Shown here: positions 1 to 5,452 of the stretch, piece by piece | Position numbering within the stretch: the stretch's first letter is position 1 | How the letters are laid out: each line of letters opens with the position of its first letter | NCBI GenBank assembly: GCA_030837445.1 | Contig: JAUPKM010000453.1 | Location: forward strand, 1-5,452 | Direction: 5' to 3' | Source: Actinomycetota bacterium | GTDB taxonomy: Bacteria > Actinomycetota > Actinomycetes > S36-B12 > UBA10799 | DNA length: 5,452 nt | Program-made: the position numbers and the translations under genes | The notes under the pieces: generated by a model | What the model was told of the DNA's origin: nothing | What the model saw: only the letters and a program-made list of their open reading frames with translations | The model's database searches: none

Positions 1-970
1 CCAGCGCAGCGCGCGGATCCGACAGATAGGCGTCACCCATCGGAGCGCGGGCCGCCGCCGCCGGATCATCGGTCAGCTGGATCAGCTCAGCGCCCGCCGG
101 CAGCAGTTCACCCGGCAGGTACGGGTAGTACTTGAATACCGGTGAGCCCGCCACTACCACCAGGTCGTAGCCGCTCATCTGTTGAGCGGCCAGCGCAACC
201 GCCGGGGCCATGACGCCTCGGAAGTTCGGGTGCCAACCGGGAAAGGACCAGCGACCCTCGGTGGGGGCAATCATCACCGCTGCGCCGAATCGCTCGGCGA
301 ATCCGACCGCAGCGTCCCAATCCAACCCCTCATCCATCGCCGCCCCCACCACCAGCAGCGGAGCCTTGGCGGCCGCCACTCGAGCCCCGATCTCGGCCAC
401 CGAACGGGTGTCGAGGACAGCACCGGCGGTCACCGTGCGGCCACTCAGGTGGGCGACCTCCGCCGGTACCGACTGTGCATCCCAGTCGTCCAGTGGTTGG
501 GATACGAACACCGGCCCGGGCGCGGGCAAGACGGCCTCGTGGATCGCACGCGCCAGCACGGCGGGGGTGTCCTGCGGACGCGGCGCCACGCCGCTCCACT
601 TGACCGCGGGCAGTACCAACTCGGTGCCCCTGACATTTGTCAGCAGCGCCTCCATCACCTGCATCGGCCGCACCTGATCGCCGGCGGTGATCACCAGCGG
701 CGACCGATTCGCGCGGGCGTTGACGATGCTCCCCATCGCGTTGCCGACGCCGGGGGCCGAGTGCAGGTTGACCAGCGTCGGGTTGCCGGTGGCCTGCGCG
801 TAACCGTCTGCCATCGCCACCACGGCACCCTCGTGCAGGCCCAAGATGTAGCGGAACTCGGACGGCAGATCGTTCAGGAACGCCATCTCGGTCGACCCCG
901 GATTGCCGAAGATGGTCGTCATCCCTCGGCTGCGCAGCAACTCGAAGACAGCTTCACGCACGCTTGTCAT
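1..970 (-). CDS. mdlC: Benzoylformate decarboxylase-like ThDP enzyme (partial; C-terminus beyond left edge)
   Basis: A cytoplasmic thiamine-diphosphate enzyme. The family non-oxidatively decarboxylates 2-keto acids; benzoylformate decarboxylase converts benzoylformate to benzaldehyde and CO2 in the mandelate pathway. The 323 visible residues cover the N-terminal PYR domain (about 1-180) and most of the central domain. Family length is about 530, so the cofactor-binding PP domain lies off the window. Without gaps the numbering matches Pseudomonas putida MdlC through the PYR domain: GNPGSTE with Ser26, Glu47 in LHEGAVVAMADGYAQ (the Glu that activates ThDP), His70 in NLHSAPG, and Leu109-Leu110 in EALLTN. 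DDWD, FRGVM and ARAPMGDA also match. The second active-site His (281 in P. putida) appears replaced by Tyr282 in VFKYYPYLPG. The ATG at 970 is preceded by GGGGAG (983-978) with 7-base spacing. The gene begins 17 bases after the lipase-like gene, so co-transcription is likely. Family assignment is strong; the exact substrate is less sure and could be another aromatic or branched 2-keto acid. Confidence 0.9.
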   Translation of the reverse strand, partial: MTSVREAVFELLRSRGMTTIFGNPGSTEMAFLNDLPSEFRYILGLHEGAVVAMADGYAQATGNPTLVNLHSAPGVGNAMGSIVNARANRSPLVITAGDQVRPMQVMEALLTNVRGTELVLPAVKWSGVAPRPQDTPAVLARAIHEAVLPAPGPVFVSQPLDDWDAQSVPAEVAHLSGRTVTAGAVLDTRSVAEIGARVAAAKAPLLVVGAAMDEGLDWDAAVGFAERFGAAVMIAPTEGRWSFPGWHPNFRGVMAPAVALAAQQMSGYDLVVVAGSPVFKYYPYLPGELLPAGAELIQLTDDPAAAARAPMGDAYLSDPRAAL

Positions 971-977
971 GAGAAGG

Positions 978-983
978 CTCCCC
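978..983 (-). promoter_or_regulatory. Ribosome binding site of the decarboxylase gene
   Basis: GGGGAG on the minus strand lies 7 bases before the ATG at 970. It sits wholly in the 17-base gap after the stop codon of the upstream hydrolase gene. This fixes the start and fits translation from a shared transcript. Confidence 0.6.
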
Positions 984-987
984 GCTG

Positions 988-2946
988 TTACGGTGCGTCG
1001 TCCGGCCAGGGGCCGAACTGGCCGGGCGCGAACTGACCGGATTGCTGATAACCCGCCGATGGACACGAGGCAGTCGGCGGTTGACCCGTCAGCACGTCCT
1101 CGACATTGGCCACCGTCATCGGGTTCTCCGTCACCGGCGTGGTGGACCCCGGGTAGGTGTTCATCAGGTCGACGTCCTGCACGTACGCCAGCTTGCTGGC
1201 CGGTAGCGACAGGTGCAGGCCAGGAATGGTGGCGAAGCACGCCAACTGGCTGACCGTGCCATTGGCCACCAGCCCCTGCGCCTGCTGACTGGCGATCCCG
1301 ACTGCGACGTCATTCGGGTTGCTGAACGGAGAGCTTCCCTCCGCGCCGAAGATGGAGAAGGCAGTGGGGTCGTTGATACCGATCGCGGACGCTGCGTAGA
1401 AGGGCGTCTGCCCGGGGACCCCGGCCATCCTCGCGTTCCAACTGACCATCGAGGTGGAGGTCATTTCGGGGAATGCCTGCCCCTCGGCGGCGCCGGCATC
1501 CAGGTAGTCGGCCAGGTCGGTGAGTGCCGCTACATAGCCAAGGCAGACGACATCCCACCAGCTGCAGTTGTTGGATAGTTCCCGTTCCCCCAAGTCGGCC
1601 AGGAATGAGCCCGTCCAGGGTGTGTCGATGGTCGTGATCGACTGCACCTGCACCCCGGAGAGCGAACTGGCGTAGTCCAGTGCCCCGCGGGACCACAGGC
1701 CGCCATCGGAATGACCCACTAGCCATACCCGCTGCACTCCCTGACTTGTGCGCAGGTACTGCAGGAAGTTGGCGAGGATGCTCGAATTGATATCGAAGTC
1801 ACCGAGCGTGTTGATCGTCATGGACGCCGGCAGTTGTTGGGCGCCACACGTGCCGAGCCCCATCGTCGCCGGGGTTATCGTCGTCGGCTGCGGCTGACCG
1901 TTGACGTAGTTGTAGGTGGTTTCGGGCGCGGTGTAGACCGGGTACCCCGCCGCGATCAAGGCATCGCGCATCACAGACCAAGTGCCGCCGGCGGACATTC
2001 CCGGCGCACTACAGGGCTGCGTCGGCGTGGTGAAGGGTGTCTGTGAGAGGAACCCGGACACCAACAAGACCGCGTCGCCCGGCGGTGTCAGGGCGGCACG
2101 TGTCCGACCCCCGCCGGCCGCGATGGCCGACCGGGGGGCCACCTTGATCCGAGGCGGCAGCGACGACGCGGACTTCACATTGGGCGCCGGAGCCTTGGTA
2201 CCTCGCAGAGCGTTCACATAGCTCTGCGGTGCCTTGCCTTGGCAGGCCTGCACAACGGCGAACACACCCAGGTAGCGCGCGTGATGGAAACCCGTGAGGC
2301 CGGGCCCGAACAGCCGCGCCTTGTTGATGGCGAACGTGACCTTCGGGTGCCGATGCGCGAGGTCGAACGGACTCAAGGCGTGACACATCTCGCCCCTCGC
2401 CCGCACGGTGGTGGTGTTGGAGTAGACGGTTTTTGAGAGTACCCGCAACCGGGTACCCAGGATCGAGACGGCCAGCGTGCCGGGCCGGGCGGTCGCACCT
2501 GCCACTTTCGGCTTGATGATCGGCACAGTGATCGCGTAGGTTCCCGCGCCGGCGGCGCGCCGATTCGGCAGGAGTTTGGCTCCGCCCACTGCGGTGACGG
2601 CCCGAGTGCCCGCACTCGGCACTGCCGCGGCGACTGCGATCTTCGGAGTGCTGGCCGACGCCACGATCAGGCGCAGGATCGTGGTCTGGCCGGGCACCGG
2701 GGTCGCCACCCGCACGGTGGTGCGGCCACTGATCTCGCCTCGCACACTGGCTGCACCAGCCCCGGGTACGACCGGTTCAGGAACGGTGGGAAGAGCTGGC
2801 CCGGAGGCGCTCGAGGCTGCCGCGGCGGCACCTGGGAGCAAGGTGCCTGCGACGACGGCGGCACTCGTCAGTCCCATCATCAGGGTGCTGCGTCTGCGGG
2901 AGCGCCGGACTGTTCCGTTCGATGGTGCTGCGGAGCCTAATGACAT
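988..2946 (-). CDS. Exported lipase-like alpha/beta-hydrolase with an N-terminal extension
   Basis: A 652-residue exported serine hydrolase, probably an esterase or lipase. The N-terminus has a basic stretch (RRSRRRS, residues 14-20), a hydrophobic core and an Ala-rich cleavage zone near 40-47, which is a signal peptidase I-type signal. The RR pair is close to but not a good Tat motif. Residues about 65-185 form a beta-rich, Val/Ala/Thr-rich region I do not recognise. The hydrolase domain starts near 292 with LLVSGF, the strand and oxyanion loop that is usually HGF in lipases. The nucleophile elbow GHSDGG carries Ser413, followed by TIDTPWTGS (439-447), equivalent to the lipase TPHxGS segment. 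Asp546 in NPNDVAVG and His578 in GLHLSLP are the likely remaining triad residues. There are eight Cys (188, 235, 312, 367, 461, 468, 570, 628), all in the exported part, which suggests disulfides. The C-terminus has a short GQF repeat. The ATG at 2946 has GAGGGA 7 bases upstream. Substrate is unknown. Confidence 0.85.
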   Translation of the reverse strand: MSLGSAAPSNGTVRRSRRRSTLMMGLTSAAVVAGTLLPGAAAAASSASGPALPTVPEPVVPGAGAASVRGEISGRTTVRVATPVPGQTTILRLIVASASTPKIAVAAAVPSAGTRAVTAVGGAKLLPNRRAAGAGTYAITVPIIKPKVAGATARPGTLAVSILGTRLRVLSKTVYSNTTTVRARGEMCHALSPFDLAHRHPKVTFAINKARLFGPGLTGFHHARYLGVFAVVQACQGKAPQSYVNALRGTKAPAPNVKSASSLPPRIKVAPRSAIAAGGGRTRAALTPPGDAVLLVSGFLSQTPFTTPTQPCSAPGMSAGGTWSVMRDALIAAGYPVYTAPETTYNYVNGQPQPTTITPATMGLGTCGAQQLPASMTINTLGDFDINSSILANFLQYLRTSQGVQRVWLVGHSDGGLWSRGALDYASSLSGVQVQSITTIDTPWTGSFLADLGERELSNNCSWWDVVCLGYVAALTDLADYLDAGAAEGQAFPEMTSTSMVSWNARMAGVPGQTPFYAASAIGINDPTAFSIFGAEGSSPFSNPNDVAVGIASQQAQGLVANGTVSQLACFATIPGLHLSLPASKLAYVQDVDLMNTYPGSTTPVTENPMTVANVEDVLTGQPPTASCPSAGYQQSGQFAPGQFGPWPDDAP

Positions 2947-2953
2947 CTATTCG

Positions 2954-2959
2954 TCCCTC
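2954..2959 (-). promoter_or_regulatory. Ribosome binding site of the lipase-like gene
   Basis: GAGGGA on the minus strand with a 7-base spacer to the ATG at 2946. It favours this start over the internal ATG pair (Met23-Met24), which would remove the basic n-region of the signal peptide. Confidence 0.6.
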
Positions 2960-3036
2960 GGAGATTCGTGCGGCGTTAGCTGCGGATTGAGCGTTGGTCC
3001 GGCGCGCAGAAATGGACAAGCGTGCAGAGTCCGCTC

Positions 3037-3050
3037 ATCGTACGTGTCAA
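3037..3050 (-). promoter_or_regulatory. Possible promoter elements for the lipase-like/decarboxylase pair
   Basis: On the minus strand a perfect TTGACA (3050-3045) is followed after only 2 bases by TACGAT (3042-3037), a 4/6 match to TATAAT. They are too close to be one -35/-10 pair. Either TTGACA is a -35 with a poor -10 about 17 bases on (CTGCAC, 3027-3022), or TACGAT is a -10 with a weak -35 upstream. In the second case the leader would be about 80 bases. The region is the only non-coding DNA upstream of this pair, so a promoter is expected here; which hexamer is used is uncertain. Confidence 0.35.
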
Positions 3051-3106
3051 GCCGCTCAGGAAGGAAGGCGAGCGAGGTTTCCCGCCTGCTTCACTTCCGC
3101 CCCGGG

Positions 3107-3112
3107 TAGCCT
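3107..3112 (+). promoter_or_regulatory. -10 element of a probable leaderless promoter for the first HKD lipoprotein gene
   Basis: TAGCCT fits the actinobacterial TAnnnT -10 pattern and ends 6 bases before the A of the ATG at 3119. Transcription would therefore start at or next to the start codon. No Shine-Dalgarno-like purine stretch lies at the usual distance; the bases there are CCCGGGTAGCC. The TAG of this hexamer is also an in-frame stop for the gene, so translation cannot begin further upstream. No clear -35 is seen, which is common for leaderless promoters in this phylum. Confidence 0.55.
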
Positions 3113-3118
3113 GCGGCT

Positions 3119-4399
3119 ATGTTCCCTCGCAGCGCGCACTTGGCCGCCACCCTGACCGCAGTGGTTTTCGTGGCCGCCGGGTGCTCATCTTCCGCCACGA
3201 CCGGCGGCTCAGCGTCACCGCTCCCCTCAGATGAGATGCCGACAGCGACCTACACACCTCCCAGTGGCGCGGTGACGACTCCATCGGGCGACATCGTGTT
3301 GAGCAACATCCAACCCAACGACGGCCCCACCCCGGTGGCGGAGTTCATCTCGTCGGCGACCAAGTCGGTGGACGTGTCCATCTACCGGATCGACTCCAAT
3401 TTCAATGCCGTTGTCGATGCCCTCGCCGCAGCCGCCAAAGCCGGTAAGCCAGTTCGGGTGTCGATCTCCAGGCAGCTCGTCGGGGCGCCCAACCCGCCGG
3501 CGGGCAACAGCAGCCAGTTGGCCACAATCGCGCAGCTGAAGGCGAAGGGAATCCAGGCAGCCCTCAGTCGCCCCGAGTTCCACTATGGGCATGAGAAGTC
3601 AATCGTGATCGACGCGGGCACCCCCCAGGCCAAGGCGATGGTCGCCGACTGGAATCTGCAGAGCAGCTACTTCGGGCCGAGCCAGTACGGACCGGTCGGC
3701 GCCCGCGGGTTCGCGGTGATCGACTCAAACCCGGCCGACGTGGCCATGATCGCGGCCTACTTCAACGCCAACTGGCCGGACTACTCGCCGTGGCCGGTGT
3801 CCAATCGTGCGAGTCTGGTCTGGAGCCCGAGCGGAGTGCAGTTCAGCCCGGTCGGAAACTCCGTGGCAGCGCTGCGGAGCCTGATGTCCGGCGCGACAAA
3901 GACCCTGGACATCTACGCGGAGTACATCGAGCCGACCTCCTTCATGTTGCCCGACGTTATCGACCGCGCCAAGGCCGGTGTGAAAGTACGGATTGTGGCC
4001 AATTCCAGCGGTCAGAGTCCGGAAACGGTGAAGCAGTTGCGCGACGCCGGAGTGGATATCGTGTTCGACCCGACCAACACGATCGATCCCTCGGCAACCA
4101 TGTTCGTCCATGCCAAGACGGTGGTCGCCGACGGTGGCCGTCCGGAGGCGAGGGCGTTTGTGGGCTCCCAGAACCAGTTCCTCAACGAGTCCCTCGAGGC
4201 GATCCTGGAATTGGGCACCCTGGTGACCGACAGCAGCAGCGTGGCGACGATCCAGCAGACTTTCGACACCGACTTCACTCGGAGCACCAAGACTCAGGCA
4301 TCACCCTCCCCATCTGCGACCAGTTCCGCGGCCACCTCGGCATCCACCTCGGCCACTCCGACTGGATCGACGTCAGCCAACCCATCGAGCACGGGCTGA
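3119..4399 (+). CDS. Lipoprotein with two HKD (phospholipase D-type) motifs
   Basis: A 426-residue lipid-anchored protein of the phospholipase D superfamily, whose members transfer or hydrolyse phosphodiesters through a phospho-His intermediate. The signal peptide has a short hydrophobic core and the lipobox VAAGC, with Cys22 as the lipidated residue, followed by a Ser/Thr/Pro linker to about residue 60. Two similar halves follow. The first has SATKSVDVSIYRID and motif HEKSIVID (His158, Lys160, Asp165); the second has GATKTLDIYAEYIE and motif HAKTVVAD (His331, Lys333, Asp338) with a canonical GSQN tail (349-352). In the first motif the GSxN position reads ADWN (176-179). In both halves 10 residues separate the Asp from the GSxN position, where 6 is usual. 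The last 38 residues are Ser/Thr/Ala/Pro-rich. It lacks the membrane helices of cardiolipin synthases, so a surface phospholipase or other phosphodiesterase (possibly a nuclease) is likelier. It is followed after 16 bases by a paralogue. Confidence 0.88.
   Translation: MFPRSAHLAATLTAVVFVAAGCSSSATTGGSASPLPSDEMPTATYTPPSGAVTTPSGDIVLSNIQPNDGPTPVAEFISSATKSVDVSIYRIDSNFNAVVDALAAAAKAGKPVRVSISRQLVGAPNPPAGNSSQLATIAQLKAKGIQAALSRPEFHYGHEKSIVIDAGTPQAKAMVADWNLQSSYFGPSQYGPVGARGFAVIDSNPADVAMIAAYFNANWPDYSPWPVSNRASLVWSPSGVQFSPVGNSVAALRSLMSGATKTLDIYAEYIEPTSFMLPDVIDRAKAGVKVRIVANSSGQSPETVKQLRDAGVDIVFDPTNTIDPSATMFVHAKTVVADGGRPEARAFVGSQNQFLNESLEAILELGTLVTDSSSVATIQQTFDTDFTRSTKTQASPSPSATSSAATSASTSATPTGSTSANPSSTG
4283..4396 (+). 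other. Low-complexity Ser/Thr/Ala/Pro C-terminal tail of the first HKD lipoprotein
   Basis: Residues 389-426 hold 22 Ser or Thr among 38 residues, and 33 of 38 are Ser, Thr, Ala or Pro. Such tracts are usually flexible and in actinobacteria can be O-mannosylated. Here the tract follows the catalytic domain rather than linking it to the lipid anchor, so it would form a free outer end. The coding DNA stays in frame to a TGA stop at 4397-4399. Confidence 0.7.
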
Positions 4400-4401
4400 G
4401 T

Positions 4402-4407
4402 GAGAGG
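4402..4407 (+). promoter_or_regulatory. Ribosome binding site of the second HKD lipoprotein gene
   Basis: GAGAGG lies 8 bases before the ATG at 4416, within the 16-base gap after the stop codon of the first paralogue. This contrasts with the first gene, which has no such site. It fits an internal gene of an operon that relies on ordinary ribosome binding. Confidence 0.6.
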
Positions 4408-4415
4408 TGCCATAG

Positions 4416-5452
4416 ATGTGTAGGTCACCGTCAAGCCGGCTTCGCGCAACGCCCGGATCCCCACGCCGTGGCGTAGCGCTGGGCCTGCTCGCGGTAGTCA
4501 CGCTCGCAGGCTGCGCCGCGACCTCACAGTCCACCGCGACTGGGACGACCGAAGCAGGGCGATCGCGGCAGCCGAGCCCAGCCACGTCGGAGTTCCCCGG
4601 CGGAGCCCGGCTAAGCAATGCCAAGTTGGCGATGATCGAGCCTGACGCCGGCGTGGCCCCCGTGATCTCGTTGCTGAATTCCGCCACGGACTCGATCGAC
4701 ATCAGCGTGTACGACCTGGATCCGGGCTATGGCCCGATCACCCGCGCCCTGCTGGCAGCGCAGGACCGGGGCGTCAAGGTCCGCGTGCTGATCTCACGGA
4801 CGCAATTCCCACTCTCGGGACCGCAACCGAGCCCCGACAAGGTCGCCAAACTCCGGGCATTGGGCCTGGACGCCCAGTTGAGTCGCCCGCAGTTCAGTTA
4901 CTCCCACGAGAAGGCAATCCTGGTCGATGCCGGTACACCTGACGCCCGAGCGTTGGTGGCCGACTTCAACCTGGCGCTGGGCTACTTCGGTCACGACCCC
5001 GCCTACCCGAAGGAAGGCGAGACCCGCGGGATGGCCGTGCTGGTCACCAACCCCGCAGACGTCGCCGAGATCAGCACGTACTTCAATTCGGACTGGCCCC
5101 CCTATCAGCAGTGGCCGGCCAGCACCAGACCCAACCTGCTCTGGTCACCCAGCCAACGCTCGTTCACCAACCCTGGGAATTCCACTTCCGCCCTACTGCA
5201 GCTGATCGCCGAGAGTCAGAACTCGCTGGATCTATATGTCCAGGAACTGCCGCTGCCGGCGATCCTGTTCGACCCGCTGGTCCAGCGAGCCCAGGACGGC
5301 CTGACAGTCCGGATCATCAGCAACGATGGCGGCGTCGACAGTGAGGCTGTGGCGGTGCTGACCGCCGCAGGAGTGAAACTGGTGTACTCGGCGGCGGATC
5401 CCAACGGCGACGGTAAGCCGCTCTACATTCACACCAAAAGCATCATCGCCGA
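4416..5452 (+). CDS. Second lipoprotein with HKD (phospholipase D-type) motifs, paralogue of its neighbour (partial; C-terminus beyond right edge)
   Basis: At least 345 residues, open to the window end. The N-terminus has an Arg-rich n-region (Arg3, 8, 10, 17, 18), a hydrophobic core and the lipobox LAGC with Cys33, so it is a predicted lipoprotein. A Ser/Thr/Pro linker runs to about residue 60. The catalytic part parallels the upstream protein throughout: SATDSIDISVYDLD, LSRPQFSYSHEK (LSRPEFHYGHEK in the neighbour), YFN-DWP-Y and LLWSPS. HKD motif 1 is HEKAILVD (His164, Lys166, Asp171), again followed after 10 residues by ADFN (182-185) instead of GSxN. Motif 2 begins IHTKSIIA with His339 and Lys341; the window stops two bases into the codon expected to be its Asp. 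The ATG at 4416 is chosen because it has an RBS and gives a complete signal peptide; the TAG of CCATAG just before it is in frame. Likely a surface phosphodiesterase or phospholipase made with its neighbour. Substrate is unknown. Confidence 0.85.
   Translation, partial: MCRSPSSRLRATPGSPRRGVALGLLAVVTLAGCAATSQSTATGTTEAGRSRQPSPATSEFPGGARLSNAKLAMIEPDAGVAPVISLLNSATDSIDISVYDLDPGYGPITRALLAAQDRGVKVRVLISRTQFPLSGPQPSPDKVAKLRALGLDAQLSRPQFSYSHEKAILVDAGTPDARALVADFNLALGYFGHDPAYPKEGETRGMAVLVTNPADVAEISTYFNSDWPPYQQWPASTRPNLLWSPSQRSFTNPGNSTSALLQLIAESQNSLDLYVQELPLPAILFDPLVQRAQDGLTVRIISNDGGVDSEAVAVLTAAGVKLVYSAADPNGDGKPLYIHTKSIIA

Larger units (their letters stand above)
2947..3118. promoter_or_regulatory. Divergent intergenic region
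   Basis: These 172 bases separate the two divergent gene pairs and hold the only space for their main promoters. Visible elements are the minus-strand RBS, TTGACA and TACGAT, and the plus-strand TAGCCT next to the ATG. A palindromic CGTACG lies at 3039-3044 and a purine run AGGAAGGAAGG at 3058-3068. The purine run is not followed by a start codon at a usable distance and is not an RBS for either gene. I see no convincing operator or stable hairpin. Confidence 0.6.

Noticed and set aside
182..1036. A 284-codon plus-strand open frame antisense to the decarboxylase
   Set aside because: Its translation is rich in Arg, His and Gly with no recognisable motif, and it lies opposite a gene with clear family motifs. 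Long antisense frames are expected in GC-rich DNA.
3058..3068. Purine run AGGAAGGAAGG as a ribosome binding site for the first HKD gene
   Set aside because: It lies about 50 bases before the ATG at 3119, with an in-frame stop at 3107-3109 and no start codon at a usable distance.
2576..3109. A 177-codon plus-strand open frame running across the start of the lipase-like gene and the intergenic region
   Set aside because: It is antisense to the signal peptide and N-terminal region of a well-supported gene, has no convincing RBS, and has a composition that mirrors the Ala/Val-rich opposite strand.
3119..4399. Naming the HKD proteins cardiolipin synthase
   Set aside because: Cardiolipin synthases have N-terminal membrane helices and canonical HKD spacing. 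These are lipoproteins with altered spacing, so only the superfamily can be supported.
4400..4415. A terminator or promoter between the two HKD genes
   Set aside because: Only 16 bases separate them, and these are taken up by an RBS and spacer. No hairpin with a T-run is present.
3790..4476. A 228-codon plus-strand frame overlapping the first HKD gene and the start of the second
   Set aside because: It is an off-frame shadow. The overlapped frames carry HKD motifs and signal peptides, while this one has no domain-like features.

Overview
The window is GC-rich, tightly packed DNA with codon use typical of a high-GC actinobacterium. Supporting signs are two lipoprotein signal peptides with short lipoboxes, a probable leaderless promoter with a TAnnnT -10 element just upstream of an ATG, and Ser/Thr/Pro/Ala-rich linkers in exported proteins. 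The sequence does not allow a genus to be named.

Layout. Four genes form two divergent pairs around a 172-bp intergenic region (2947-3118). Leftward (minus strand): a 652-residue exported alpha/beta-hydrolase of lipase type (2946-988), then, after 17 bases, a thiamine-diphosphate (ThDP) enzyme closely resembling benzoylformate decarboxylase (970 to the left edge, incomplete at its C-terminus). Rightward (plus strand): a 426-residue lipoprotein with two HKD phospholipase-D-type motifs (3119-4399), then, after 16 bases, a paralogous lipoprotein of the same fold (4416 to the right edge). The second is cut in its second HKD motif, just before the expected Asp.

The genes together. Three of the four products are predicted to be exported. 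One is a soluble Ser hydrolase with a lipase-like triad and two are lipid-anchored HKD phosphodiesterases, so the locus looks like a small cell-surface esterase/phosphodiesterase cluster. The decarboxylase is cytoplasmic; its link to the upstream hydrolase rests only on the short spacing. A joint role, such as extracellular ester or phospholipid breakdown, is inference.

Most notable points: (1) the tandem HKD lipoproteins share a lengthened HKD motif and an asymmetric loss of the GSxN tail in the first motif; (2) the decarboxylase keeps Ser26, Glu47, His70, Leu109 and Leu110 but has Tyr where the Pseudomonas enzyme has its second active-site His; (3) the first HKD gene appears leaderless, with an in-frame stop codon inside its -10 element. 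No RNA genes, mobile elements, CRISPR arrays or convincing terminators were seen, and there is no gene-free stretch over 300 bases.
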